Part shown: positions 45,306 to 53,460 of the stretch, piece after piece
How the letters are laid out: every line of letters begins with the position of its first letter
Position numbering within the stretch: position 1 is the stretch's first letter
NCBI RefSeq assembly: GCF_009184865.1
Contig: NZ_CP045096.1
Coordinates: forward strand, 3,038,001 to 3,102,000
Direction of reading: 5' to 3'
DNA from: Streptomyces phaeolivaceus
Lineage (GTDB): Bacteria > Actinomycetota > Actinomycetes > Streptomycetales > Streptomycetaceae
DNA length: 64,000 nucleotides
The notes under the pieces: model-generated
What the model saw: the letters and a program-made list of their open reading frames with translations, nothing else
The model's database searches: none
Told to the model about the DNA's origin: nothing
Translations under genes and position numbers: made by a program

Positions 45306-47033
45306 TCACACGGGGGTGAAGGTCTTCTCGACCTTCTCGTAGACCGGGAGGGCCCGGTCCTCTATGTCGGGGTGGTACCAGGTGGTGAGCTGGTAGGACT
45401 TGCCGCCGGTGTTGAAGCCCAGGGAGCGGACGTGCCAGGGGAGTTCCTGGGCCGTGACCGTGTACTCCCACACGACGGCGGGCCCGCCCCGGAACTCGGT
45501 CTCCTCCAGACGGATCCGGTGGTATCCCGGGCCCTCGCCCGTGCTCTTCTCCTTCTTCCGCCACTGCTCCAGCAGATCGCCGCGCGCGAGGGAGGCCTTG
45601 CCGACGATCTCCTGGCGGGCGTCGGGCGAGGTGTAGTGCACCTCGGCACCGGCGTGCACCTCGCGCGAGAAGCCGTCCGGCGGGACCCAGGCGAACACAC
45701 CGGCCTCCGTGCGGGCGCCGGGCGGCAGTTCGGGCGGGCGGGAGGTGCCGGCGACGGTCGGGGAGGCCGAGGGGGTCGCGGAGGCCGAGGGGGTCGCGGA
45801 GGACGCCTTGTCGTCCTTGCCGCCCTTGTCGCCGGGCGAGTCGTTCATCGCGGGTACGACCACGGCGGCGACGGCGGCGGTCACGGCCACGGCGGTGGCC
45901 AGGGCGAGGGCGAGGCGGCGGCGGGGGCCGGGGGTGGGGGTGGGGACGGGGGTGGGGACGGGGGTGGGGACGGGGGTGGGCCTGGGTCGGGTCGGCAGGT
46001 CGCTTTCGGCGGGGGTGCTCGGGGGCGGGGGGCTCAGGTGGGACTGTTCCTCGGGGTTCGCCTGTGGCTCGGGGTCGGGTCGGTTCCGTACCGTCGGGGT
46101 CGGGGTCGGGGTCGGAGTCGGTTCCGGGGGTGTCTCGGCCGGGTCCGTGGGGGTGGCCGGTGCCGGGGGTGCGGGTGGGGTCGGTTGTGGGTCTGCGGCT
46201 ATGGCGTGGAGGGCGTCGACGAGTCGGGGCAGGTCGGGGCGGGACTCGGGTTCCTTCTTCAGGAGGGCGGCCAGGATGTCGTGGAGGGGGCCCGCGGCGG
46301 CGGGGAGTTCGGGCTCCTCGTAGAGCACCGCGTGGAGGGTGGCGAGGGTGGTGGAGCGGGAGAACGGGGAGCGTCCGCCGAGGGCGGCGCAGAGCGTGGC
46401 GCCGAGGGACCAGAGGTCGGAGGGCGGGCCCTGCGGGCGGCCGGAGACCCGCTCGGGGGCCATGTAGTCGGGGGAGCCGACGAGCATGCCGGCCATGGTG
46501 AGGGCCTCGGCGTTCTGGATGGCCGCGATGCCGAAGTCGGTGAGGACGGCCCGGTGGAGGCCCGTGCGCTTGATCAGGACGTTGGCCGGTTTGATGTCGC
46601 GGTGCAGCACGCCCTGGGCGTGCACCTGGCCCAGCGCGTCGACGAGTTCGAGGCCGACGCGGGCCGTGGCGCGCGCGTCGAGCGGGCCGTCCTCCGCCAC
46701 CAGACGTTCCAGGGAGCGGCCGTCGACCAGTTCCATGACGATCCAGAGCCGTTCGCCCGCGTCGACCACGTCGTAGACGCGGACCACGTTGGGGTGGTCG
46801 ATGCGGGCCGTGGCCCTGGCCTCCCGCAGGGTCCGCTCGCGTCGGGTGCGGCTGTCCTCCGGGTCGAGGCCGTCGATACGCATTTCCTTGACGGCGACCT
46901 GCCGGTCGAGCATTTCGTCGGTGGCCCGCCAGACCCGGCCCATTCCGCCTTGACCGATGCTTTCGACCAGTCGATAGCGGTCGCTCACGACAAGACCAGG
47001 AACACCGCCGCGCGTTATTTCCGGCACCCCCAT
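45306..47033 (-). CDS. PknB-type membrane Ser/Thr protein kinase (575 aa)
   Basis: The kinase domain (about 20-280) has the glycine loop GQGGMGRV (27-34), Lys49 in VAVKE, HRD in LHRDIKPAN (144-146), DFG (166-168) and APE (192-194). A Pro/Thr-rich linker (285-370) is partly encoded by a 12-bp minisatellite (GGGGGTGGGGAC, about 45940-45980). One membrane helix (374-394) leads to an extracellular domain with no recognised PASTA repeats. ATG at 47033 is chosen for GAAGGGGGG upstream; the frame extends further without support. Confidence 0.9.
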   Translation of the reverse strand: MGVPEITRGGVPGLVVSDRYRLVESIGQGGMGRVWRATDEMLDRQVAVKEMRIDGLDPEDSRTRRERTLREARATARIDHPNVVRVYDVVDAGERLWIVMELVDGRSLERLVAEDGPLDARATARVGLELVDALGQVHAQGVLHRDIKPANVLIKRTGLHRAVLTDFGIAAIQNAEALTMAGMLVGSPDYMAPERVSGRPQGPPSDLWSLGATLCAALGGRSPFSRSTTLATLHAVLYEEPELPAAAGPLHDILAALLKKEPESRPDLPRLVDALHAIAADPQPTPPAPPAPATPTDPAETPPEPTPTPTPTPTVRNRPDPEPQANPEEQSHLSPPPPSTPAESDLPTRPRPTPVPTPVPTPVPTPTPGPRRRLALALATAVAVTAAVAAVVVPAMNDSPGDKGGKDDKASSATPSASATPSASPTVAGTSRPPELPPGARTEAGVFAWVPPDGFSREVHAGAEVHYTSPDARQEIVGKASLARGDLLEQWRKKEKSTGEGPGYHRIRLEETEFRGGPAVVWEYTVTAQELPWHVRSLGFNTGGKSYQLTTWYHPDIEDRALPVYEKVEKTFTPV

Positions 47034-47216
47034 GCCCCCCTTCCGTATCCCGTCCGCAACCCTTCCACAACCGACCGCACGCGCCACAGAAAAACCAATC
47101 GGTCGCGCATTGGTCACACTTCGTGCCGCACCAGCATAGTGCTGGGAAATCTTGTGGTACCTCTTCATAGGCCGTGAATTCAGGCACGGCCAGGGGGACA
47201 CAAGGGGGCATGGAAC

Positions 47217-47954
47217 ATGAGTTCTCATCGTAGGGCTGCCATCGTCGGATCGCTGCTCACGGCGTCGCTCACCTCGGTGATGGTCCTCGGCTTCACGGCC
47301 TCGGCGGACGACGAGGGGGGATTGAGCAATCATGGCGGAAAGACCGTGGACGCGGCACCGGCGGACGTGAAGCTCTCGACGCTGCTGTCCAAGGAGATCA
47401 AAGTCGACAACAAGTCCGGGGAAACGGATATCACCGGTGTCGTGAAGAACGAGGGCGGCAAGGCGAGCGGGGAAATCCGATTGCTCGTGGTCGGTTTCGA
47501 CGGCCTGACGGTCAAGAACGTGGAGGGTTGTTCAGCAATTCCGGAGGGGGATCTTCCCGACGGCGCGAACAGCGGTTTCGCATGCGCGATCGACGATCTG
47601 CCGGCCGGAAAGTCGAAGAGCTATGCGATCGACGCCACGTACGACCTGAGCAAGCAGGGCAAGATCTGTCTGCCGGTGCAGAACGCCGACGGTTCGACGA
47701 CGTACTGGCAGCAGGGCCCCGTCCCGTTCGGCGCGGCCAACCAGTCGCCCAACGAGCCCGCCACCCCGCTGCTCCTCGGCACCGACAACAGCCCGGTCAC
47801 CCCGGGCGGCGGTGACGGCGGCAACGGTGACAGTGGAGGCGGGAAGGACGGCAAGCCCGACGAGTTGCCGCAGACCGGTCCCGCCGACCGTGTGCTGTCG
47901 CTCGGCGCGGCGGGCCTGTGGTGGAACCGGCGCCGGGCCCACCCGGAGTCCTGA
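47217..47954 (+). CDS. Secreted protein with an LPxTG-like but shortened cell-wall sorting signal (245 aa)
   Basis: A signal peptide (basic SSHRRA, hydrophobic core to about residue 28, ASA cleavage) is followed by a beta-rich domain of about 150 residues with two cysteines (EGCSAIP, FACAID). A Gly/Asp linker and LPQTG follow. After LPQTG a sortase substrate needs a membrane helix, but only about eleven hydrophobic residues (VLSLGAAGLWW) precede NRRR, so anchoring may be weak or lost. An inverted-repeat element begins 13 bases after the stop. Divergent from the kinase gene. Confidence 0.75.
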   Translation: MSSHRRAAIVGSLLTASLTSVMVLGFTASADDEGGLSNHGGKTVDAAPADVKLSTLLSKEIKVDNKSGETDITGVVKNEGGKASGEIRLLVVGFDGLTVKNVEGCSAIPEGDLPDGANSGFACAIDDLPAGKSKSYAIDATYDLSKQGKICLPVQNADGSTTYWQQGPVPFGAANQSPNEPATPLLLGTDNSPVTPGGGDGGNGDSGGGKDGKPDELPQTGPADRVLSLGAAGLWWNRRRAHPES

Positions 47955-47967
47955 CCGCCGAACGCGT

Positions 47968-48113
47968 CGGTCCCCTCCGCGCGCACTAGGGGTCCTTCTG
48001 ATGGGTCTCCGCGGGAGAAGCAGCGGCGTTCGCTGCGTGCTCTCGGCGTGCCGGGCGTCGCGACGCCACGGAGATCCATCAGAAGGACCCCTAGATGCGA
48101 CGGAGGGGACCGG
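47968..48113. mobile_element. MITE-like long inverted repeat (about 146 bp)
   Basis: Arms of about 47 bases face each other: CGGTCCCCTCCG, then CTAGGGGTCCTTCTGATGG and TCTCCG on the left, and their near-exact complement on the right. CTAG stands at 47986-47989 and 48091-48094, so the element proper may be 47986-48094. The interior is non-coding. It may also act as a terminator between the secreted-protein gene and bioY. Confidence 0.65.
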
Positions 48114-48153
48114 TACGTCGGTGGGCGGTCGACCGGCCGCCCGGGCGGCGCCG

Positions 48154-48735
48154 TTACTTCTTCAGCAGCTTCCAGGCCGTCGGCAGCAGGCCCATGGCCA
48201 GGGCGACCTTGAGGGCGTCGCCGATCAGGAAGGGGGTGAGGCCGGCGGCCACGGCGGCGCCGAGGCCGATGTGGGCGGTGGCGGCGAGGTAGGGGACGCC
48301 GACGGCGTAGATGATCGCCTCGCCGACGAGCATCGTGCCCGCCATGCGCAGGGTGGAGCGGTCGCCGCCGCGCCGGGCCAGGGCGCCCACGGCGGCGACG
48401 GCCAGGATCATGCCGAGGATGTAGCCGAAGGAGACGCCGACGCCGGAGGTGCCGTTCGCGAACCACGGCAGACCGGCGAGACCGGCCACCGCGTAGAGGC
48501 CGAGCGCGGCGACACCGCGGCCCGCGCCGAGGGCGGTGCCGACGAGCAGCGCGGCGAAGGTCTGGCCGGTGACCGGGACCGGGGAGCCCGGCACGGGTAC
48601 GGCGATCTGGGCGGCGAGCCCGGTGAGCGCGGCGCCGCCGACCACGAGCGCGATGTCACGGGCACGGGTGCCGGAGACGGGGAGGAGGTCGGCGAGGACC
48701 TCGCCGGGGCGGGCTGTCGTGGCGGCGGTGCTCAT
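48154..48735 (-). CDS. bioY: BioY biotin transporter S-component (193 aa)
   Basis: Six hydrophobic helices and the BioY signatures PVPVTGQTFAALLVGTALG and GLAGLPWFANGTSGVGVSFGYILG are present. It binds biotin in the membrane, alone or with an ECF energising module; no bioM/bioN genes lie in this window. ATG at 48735 is used, with GGAG eleven bases upstream; a GTG four codons earlier is possible. Confidence 0.9.
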   Translation of the reverse strand: MSTAATTARPGEVLADLLPVSGTRARDIALVVGGAALTGLAAQIAVPVPGSPVPVTGQTFAALLVGTALGAGRGVAALGLYAVAGLAGLPWFANGTSGVGVSFGYILGMILAVAAVGALARRGGDRSTLRMAGTMLVGEAIIYAVGVPYLAATAHIGLGAAVAAGLTPFLIGDALKVALAMGLLPTAWKLLKK

Positions 48736-49042
48736 GGTCGGGCTCACTCCGGCGGGTGACGAGGGCGGGGACACGGTGACGCTATCCCGGGGCCCGGGTG
48801 CCGGACACCGTCAGCGCTCGACAAAGAGGGGATCAGCGGCTTGGTGGGCTTCGAACAAAGGATGCGGGTTACACCTGGTACGGCGTGATGCCGGTCACTG
48901 AGGTGGCGTGGCTGCGGTCCTGACGGGGCGTCGGAGCGGATCTGTAGGGTTTCACCAATCGGCCCGTCGGCGTGGACCGCTGCCGTCTCGCCCGTCGGTC
49001 GCCGTCTGGGCAGCGGTGGACCGTTTTGCTAGCTTCGAGCGC
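48736..49042. other. Non-coding region between bioY and the sulfur-cluster regulator
   Basis: About 300 bases hold no gene. CACCAATCGGCCCGTCGGCG and the G+C-rich remainder show no strong repeat. TAGCTT (49030-49035), eight bases before the leader ORF ATG, could be its -10. Confidence 0.45.
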
Positions 49043-49129
49043 ATGGTTGCTCAGGCCCGGTACTTCTCGTCGCGTCGCTACGTCGACCTGCGACGCGTGG
49101 GCGCGGCCACCTGTCGCCGACCCGGCTGA
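49043..49129 (+). CDS. Putative cysteine-responsive leader peptide upstream of the ROK gene (28 aa)
   Basis: A short ORF (MVAQARYFSSRRYVDLRRVG, then a tail containing TCRR) lies 68 bases upstream of the ROK regulator. The RRYVDLRRV...CRR pattern matches the arginine-rich VDL...C leader peptides that precede sulfur-assimilation and sulfur-transport genes in actinobacteria. Ribosome stalling at the Cys codon when cysteinyl-tRNA is low would alter downstream expression. A -10-like TAGCTT just upstream suggests a leaderless transcript starting at or next to this ATG. Confidence 0.65.
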   Translation: MVAQARYFSSRRYVDLRRVGAATCRRPG

Positions 49130-49197
49130 GGCGGCTCCGGCACGCCTCGCCTTCCGAGACGGCGCAGTGTCGGACCCGTTCCCGAGGATGAATCGCC

Positions 49198-50433
49198 ATG
49201 CCCCGTGCCGCGACAGCACCCACCACCACTCTCTACGCTCCCTCTCCCGTGCCCCGGGTCGCCGACAGTGACCGGCGGCGGACCAGCGCCAGTGTGGTGC
49301 TGCGGTCCGTGCTGGAGCACGGGCCCGTGGCGCGCAGCACCATCGCCCGGGTGACCGGGCTGTCGCCGGCCTCGGTGACCGACTACTGCGCCCGGTTCAC
49401 GGGGCTCGGTCTCATCCGTGAGGCCCAACCGCCCCGCCGGTCCAAGGGGTCGGGGCGTCCGCATGTGCCGCTCGACCTGGACGACTCGCTGTTCGTGGTG
49501 GGCGGGGTGCATGTGGCCGTGCCGTACACGACGGTCGCGCTGCTCGATCTGCGCGGACGGGTGCTCGTGGAGCGGCGGTCGAAGCACGGCCCCACCGACC
49601 CGGCCACGGTCCTGGCGCGGGCCGCCGACGAACTGCGGGCCCTGCTGGACGCGGCGCCCGGCTGCCGGGCCCTGGCCGTCGGCTTCGCGGCCGGCGGCTG
49701 GGTGGACCGGGAGACGGGGACCGTCGTCGAGCATCCGCTGCTCGGCTGGCGCGAGGTGCCGGTGCGGGAGGTGCTCGGCGCCCGGACCGGGCTGCCGGTC
49801 CATGTGGACGGGCACGCGCGGGCGTTGGTGGGTGCCGAGCAGTTGTTCGGGCGGGCGCGGGGCAGCCGGAGTGTGCTGCATCTGTTCGTCGGCAATGTGG
49901 TGGACGCGGCGTTCGCGACCAACGACGAGGTGCACCACGGGCCCCGTTCACAGGCCGGGGCGATCGCCCATCTGCCGCTGCGCGGCGGTACGGAGCCGTG
50001 CGACTGCGGGCGGATCGGCTGCCTCCAGGTCGAGTTGAGCGAGCGGACGCTGTGCCGGCGGGCCCGCGCGGCCGGGGTCATCGACGGGGTGAACCCGATG
50101 CGGTTGCTGGACGCGGCGGCGGACGGCGACGCGACCGCCGTACGGCTGCTGGTGGAGCGGGCGCGGATGGTGGGGCGGGCGGTGGAGCTGCTGCTCGATG
50201 TGCTGAACCCGGAGACCGTGGTCGTCACCGAGATCGGGGTCATCGGCCGGGCGGACTGTCTCGCCGCGGTGCACGAGGCCGTCGGGGCGGACCGGGCGGC
50301 GGCCGTGGGGCCGACGAGCTTCCCCGACTCCGTGCTGGCCACGGCGGGTGGAGCGGTGGCCCTGGACGTGCTCTACCGGGATCCACTGGGGGCCTTGGCG
50401 CGTCTGGACCTCGTCCGGGCCGAGGCGAGTTAA
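49198..50433 (+). CDS. ROK-family transcriptional regulator (411 aa)
   Basis: An N-terminal winged helix-turn-helix (VLRSVLEHGPVARSTIARVT, then GLSPASVTDYCARFTGLGLI, about 35-75) is followed by a ROK sugar-kinase-like domain. The ROK zinc motif appears as EPCDCGRIGCLQVE. ROK regulators usually sense sugars. Its place at the head of a sulfonate operon, with a Cys leader in front, implies a role in sulfur control here, perhaps sensing a sulfonated metabolite. An acidic C-terminus ends 230 bases before the transporter genes. Confidence 0.87.
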   Translation: MPRAATAPTTTLYAPSPVPRVADSDRRRTSASVVLRSVLEHGPVARSTIARVTGLSPASVTDYCARFTGLGLIREAQPPRRSKGSGRPHVPLDLDDSLFVVGGVHVAVPYTTVALLDLRGRVLVERRSKHGPTDPATVLARAADELRALLDAAPGCRALAVGFAAGGWVDRETGTVVEHPLLGWREVPVREVLGARTGLPVHVDGHARALVGAEQLFGRARGSRSVLHLFVGNVVDAAFATNDEVHHGPRSQAGAIAHLPLRGGTEPCDCGRIGCLQVELSERTLCRRARAAGVIDGVNPMRLLDAAADGDATAVRLLVERARMVGRAVELLLDVLNPETVVVTEIGVIGRADCLAAVHEAVGADRAAAVGPTSFPDSVLATAGGAVALDVLYRDPLGALARLDLVRAEAS

Positions 50434-50450
50434 TTCAGAAACTCCGAATG

Positions 50451-50480
50451 TTGACAGGCATTGCCGAGGACCGGGAACAT
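50451..50480 (+). promoter_or_regulatory. Candidate promoter of the sulfonate operon
   Basis: TTGACA (50451-50456) and GAACAT (50475-50480) are spaced 18 bases. Transcription would start at about 50488, exactly the ATG of the cysteine-rich leader ORF, giving a leaderless mRNA. Confidence 0.5.
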
Positions 50481-50487
50481 CGTATTC

Positions 50488-50523
50488 ATGCTGCTCACGA
50501 GTTGTCGCACCCTCTGTTGCTGA
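50488..50523 (+). CDS. Cysteine-rich leader peptide of the sulfonate operon (11 aa)
   Basis: The ORF encodes MLLTSCRTLCC: three Cys in eleven residues, two of them adjacent and last before the stop. It sits between the candidate promoter and the substrate-binding-protein gene. Such Cys runs are classic attenuation sensors: low Cys-tRNA would stall the ribosome and favour read-through into the operon. Hairpins follow at 50536-50558 and 50593-50606. Confidence 0.6.
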   Translation: MLLTSCRTLCC

Positions 50524-50535
50524 CACGTTGACGTT

Positions 50536-50612
50536 CCGGAGCCCCTCTCGCACTCCGGCCGACGCGGCACTTTCTCCTGTCTGAATTCTCCGTCCGCTTC
50601 CGCGGATTTCTT
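50536..50612 (+). terminator. Candidate attenuator hairpins after the Cys leader
   Basis: CCGGAG (50536-50541)/CTCCGG (50553-50558) forms a first stem. TCCGC (50593-50597)/GCGGA (50602-50606) followed by TTTCTT forms a small terminator-like stem. Their position between the leader ORF and the first structural gene fits attenuation. Confidence 0.4.
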
Positions 50613-50663
50613 CCGTGCGCAATTCCGTGCGCAGTCCCACCGTTTCCCTCTGGGGGTCCTCCC

Positions 50664-51728
50664 ATGCCTTCTTCCGCCGCGCCCGGTTTCGACCGGCGAC
50701 TCTTCCTCACCTCCCTGCTCGGCGTCACGGCCGCGGCGGCCGGGCTCAGCGGCTGCGCCGACAGCAGCGCGGCGACCGCCCAGGCGGCTGCCGACGCGCC
50801 GTTGCCCACCAAGGTCCCCTCGGGCACGAGCCTGAAGATCGCCTCCTTCCAGGGGGCGCAGGAATTGCAGCTCAAGCTCGCGAAACTCGACGATCTGCCT
50901 TTCAAGGTGACCACATGGGCGAACATCGGCGCCGGACCCGATGTCATCAACGCCTTCCGCTCGGGTTCGCTGGACGTCGCCAACAACGCCGGAATTCCGC
51001 CGATCCAGGCGCATTACCAGGGATACGACGCGAAGATCGTCGCGATCAACGTGACCCGGAAACCGAACTATCTCTTCGCCACCAAGCCCGGCAGCGACAT
51101 CGCCTCGGTCGAGGATTTCCGGGGCAAGAAGCTGGCCTTCTCGCAGGGGCAGGCGCAGGGCGTCGTCCTGCTGCGGGCGCTGAAGGAGGCGGGGCTCGCC
51201 TACGACGACGCGGAACTCGTCCCGCTGACCAGCAACCAGTTCCTGACGGCCCTGCAGTCGGGCCAGGTGGACGTCGCCCCGCTCGCCAACCAGCAGGCGC
51301 CCGCCTATCTGCGGCAGTACAGGGCCAAGGGTGCCCGCACGATCCCCACCGATGTGGTGGACCTGCTCAACCTGCTGTGGGCGCCGGCCTCCGTGCTGGC
51401 CGACGCCGACAAGGTGGCCGCCGTCGCCGCGTACATCCCGTACTGGGCGAAGGCCGCGGTCTGGCAGTACGAGAACCCGGACATCTGGAACGAGGAGTTC
51501 TACGTGAAGACCCAGAACCTGACGCCCGCCCAGGCCGAGTCGATCACCGAGCTGGCCAACAAGCCGCTGTTCCCGCCGAGTTGGGACGAGGCGGTCAAGT
51601 GGGAGCAGGAGACCGCGGATCTGCTGGCGGAGGGCGGCTTCGTGAGGAAGTTCGACGTCGACACGCTGTTCGACCGGCGGTTCGAGGAGATCGCCGCGAA
51701 GGCCGTGACCGAGGAGTACCGGAAGTGA
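50664..51728 (+). CDS. Sulfonate-type ABC transporter substrate-binding lipoprotein (354 aa)
   Basis: The N-terminus combines twin arginines (FDRRLFLTSLLG, R11-R12) with a lipobox ending LSGC (Cys31), so export may be by Tat with lipidation. The mature part has the SsuA/TauA-type periplasmic-binding fold: KIASFQGAQELQLKLAKLDD and the motif DVINAFRSGSLDVANNAGIPP. It would capture alkanesulfonates, taurine or sulfate esters outside the cell. The stop overlaps the permease GTG. First structural gene of a six-gene sulfur cluster. Confidence 0.88.
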   Translation: MPSSAAPGFDRRLFLTSLLGVTAAAAGLSGCADSSAATAQAAADAPLPTKVPSGTSLKIASFQGAQELQLKLAKLDDLPFKVTTWANIGAGPDVINAFRSGSLDVANNAGIPPIQAHYQGYDAKIVAINVTRKPNYLFATKPGSDIASVEDFRGKKLAFSQGQAQGVVLLRALKEAGLAYDDAELVPLTSNQFLTALQSGQVDVAPLANQQAPAYLRQYRAKGARTIPTDVVDLLNLLWAPASVLADADKVAAVAAYIPYWAKAAVWQYENPDIWNEEFYVKTQNLTPAQAESITELANKPLFPPSWDEAVKWEQETADLLAEGGFVRKFDVDTLFDRRFEEIAAKAVTEEYRK

Positions 51729-52675
51729 GCGCCGTGACCACGAGTGCCACGGCCGCGGGAGACGCGGCCACCGACGCCGAAGCCAGCGACGCCACCCCGG
51801 TCGAGGGCGCCGACGCCACCGCCACCGAGGCCGCCACGGACGCCGCCCCGGTCGACCGGACCGCCGTCGGCGCCGTCGAGGGGAACGCGCAGGTCCGCAG
51901 GCGGCGGCTCTCCCCCGGCAAGCGGCTGCCCGCCGCCCGGCTCGTCGGGCCGGTGCTGTTCCTCGCCCTCTGGGCCGCCGCCTCCGCCGCCGAACAGCTC
52001 GATCCGGCGGCGATCCCGGCACCCTGGACGGTGCTGGAGGCGGGCGTACGGCTGTGGACGGCCGGGACGCTGCCGACGGACATCCTGACCTCGCTCCAGC
52101 GGGCCGGTTCCGGGTTCGCGATCGGGCTGACCGCCGGGATCGTGCTCGCCCTGGTCTCCGGGCTCAGCCGGACCGGCGAGGCGCTGATCGACGGGACGGT
52201 CCAGCTCAACCGGGCGATCCCGACGCTGGGTCTGATCCCGCTGTTCATCCTCTGGCTGGGCATCGGCGAGACCTTCAAGATCGCGATCATCGCCATCGTC
52301 GTGTACATCCCGATCTACCTCAACACGCATGCCGCGCTGGCCGGGATCGACAGCCGTTTCGTCGAACTCGCCGAGGTGCAGGGCCTGTCGAGGTTCCAGT
52401 TCGTCCGGCAGATCGTCATCCCCGGCGCGCTGCCCGGCTTCTTCGTGGGCCTGCGGCTCGGGGTGACCGGCTCCTGGCTGGGCCTGGTCGTGCTGGAGCA
52501 GATCAACGCCACCAACGGACTCGGCTACATGATGTTCCAGGCCACGAACTACGGCCAGAGCGACGTCATCCTCGTCGGCCTGGTCGTCTACGGGATCTTC
52601 GGCCTGGTCTCCGACAGCGCGGTCCGTCTCATCGAACGGAGGGTGCTGTCATGGCGACGCACACTGAGCGGCTGA
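51725..52675 (+). CDS. SsuC/TauC-type ABC transporter permease (316 aa)
   Basis: The first 60 residues are an Ala/Thr/Asp-rich cytoplasmic extension, not part of the family core. Six membrane helices follow, with the EAA loop as ELAEVQGLSRFQFVRQIVIPGALPG. LNRAIPTLGLIPLFILWLGI is typical of nitrate/sulfonate permeases. The GTG overlaps the upstream stop as GTGA, and the 3' end overlaps the ATPase gene by 25 bases, so translation is coupled on both sides. Confidence 0.9.
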   Translation: MSAVTTSATAAGDAATDAEASDATPVEGADATATEAATDAAPVDRTAVGAVEGNAQVRRRRLSPGKRLPAARLVGPVLFLALWAAASAAEQLDPAAIPAPWTVLEAGVRLWTAGTLPTDILTSLQRAGSGFAIGLTAGIVLALVSGLSRTGEALIDGTVQLNRAIPTLGLIPLFILWLGIGETFKIAIIAIVVYIPIYLNTHAALAGIDSRFVELAEVQGLSRFQFVRQIVIPGALPGFFVGLRLGVTGSWLGLVVLEQINATNGLGYMMFQATNYGQSDVILVGLVVYGIFGLVSDSAVRLIERRVLSWRRTLSG

Positions 52676-53460
52676 CGGCCACCGGGCCCGAATCGCCGAA
52701 GGCCACGACCCCGGACACGTCCGCTTCGGCGTCCGCCGCCACGGCCGTCGCCGACCGTCCCGCCGTACAACTGCGGGCACTCACCCGGTCGTTCGACGGG
52801 CGCAAGGTCCTCGACGGGGTCGACCTCGACATCCCCGCCGGGCAGTTCGTCGCCCTCCTCGGGCACAGCGGCTCCGGCAAGAGCACACTGCTGCGGGCGG
52901 TCGCCGGGCTCGACCACGAGGTGGTCGGCAGCGGCCGGCTCGCCGCGCCGAGCAGGGTGTCCGTCGTCTTCCAGGACTCCCGGCTGCTGCCCTGGCGCCG
53001 GGTCCTCGACAACGTACTGCTCGGCGCGGAGGGCAGGGAGGCCGCCGCACGCGGACGGGAGGCCCTCGCCGAGGTGGGCCTCAAGGGCCGTGAGCGGGCC
53101 TGGCCGAACGAGCTGTCCGGCGGTGAGGCGCAGCGCGCGGCGCTGGCCCGCTCCCTGGTCCGTGAGCCCGAACTGCTGCTGGCCGACGAGCCGTTCGGCG
53201 CGCTGGACGCGCTCACCCGGATCAAGATGCACACCCTGCTGAGGCAGTTGTGGGAGCGGCACCGGCCCTCCGTGCTGCTCGTCACCCACGACGTCGACGA
53301 GGCGATCGTGCTCGCCGACCGGGTCCTCGTGCTCGAAGAGGGCCGGATCGGCCTCGACCTGACCATCGACCGGCCGCATCCCCGCTCGTACCGGGACCCG
53401 CTGCTGGGCGAGTACCGCGAACGGCTGCTGGCCGCGCTCGGGGTGAAAGAGGACCACTGA
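52651..53460 (+). CDS. SsuB/TauB-type ABC transporter ATPase (269 aa)
   Basis: After a 35-residue variable start the ABC domain shows Walker A GHSGSGKS (71-78), the Q-loop VVFQDSRLLPW, signature LSGGEAQRAALARSL (from 155) and Walker B LLLADEPFGALDAL, with the switch His in LVTHDVDEA. The Q-loop plus RLLPW segment is characteristic of sulfonate and nitrate importers. The start lies inside the permease gene. Confidence 0.93.
   Translation: MATHTERLTATGPESPKATTPDTSASASAATAVADRPAVQLRALTRSFDGRKVLDGVDLDIPAGQFVALLGHSGSGKSTLLRAVAGLDHEVVGSGRLAAPSRVSVVFQDSRLLPWRRVLDNVLLGAEGREAAARGREALAEVGLKGRERAWPNELSGGEAQRAALARSLVREPELLLADEPFGALDALTRIKMHTLLRQLWERHRPSVLLVTHDVDEAIVLADRVLVLEEGRIGLDLTIDRPHPRSYRDPLLGEYRERLLAALGVKEDH

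Noticed and set aside
45900..46010. GGGGGTGGGGAC repeats considered as a CRISPR-like or regulatory array
   Set aside because: They are in frame within the kinase Pro/Thr linker and have no spacers; this is a coding minisatellite. No CRISPR array was found anywhere in the window.
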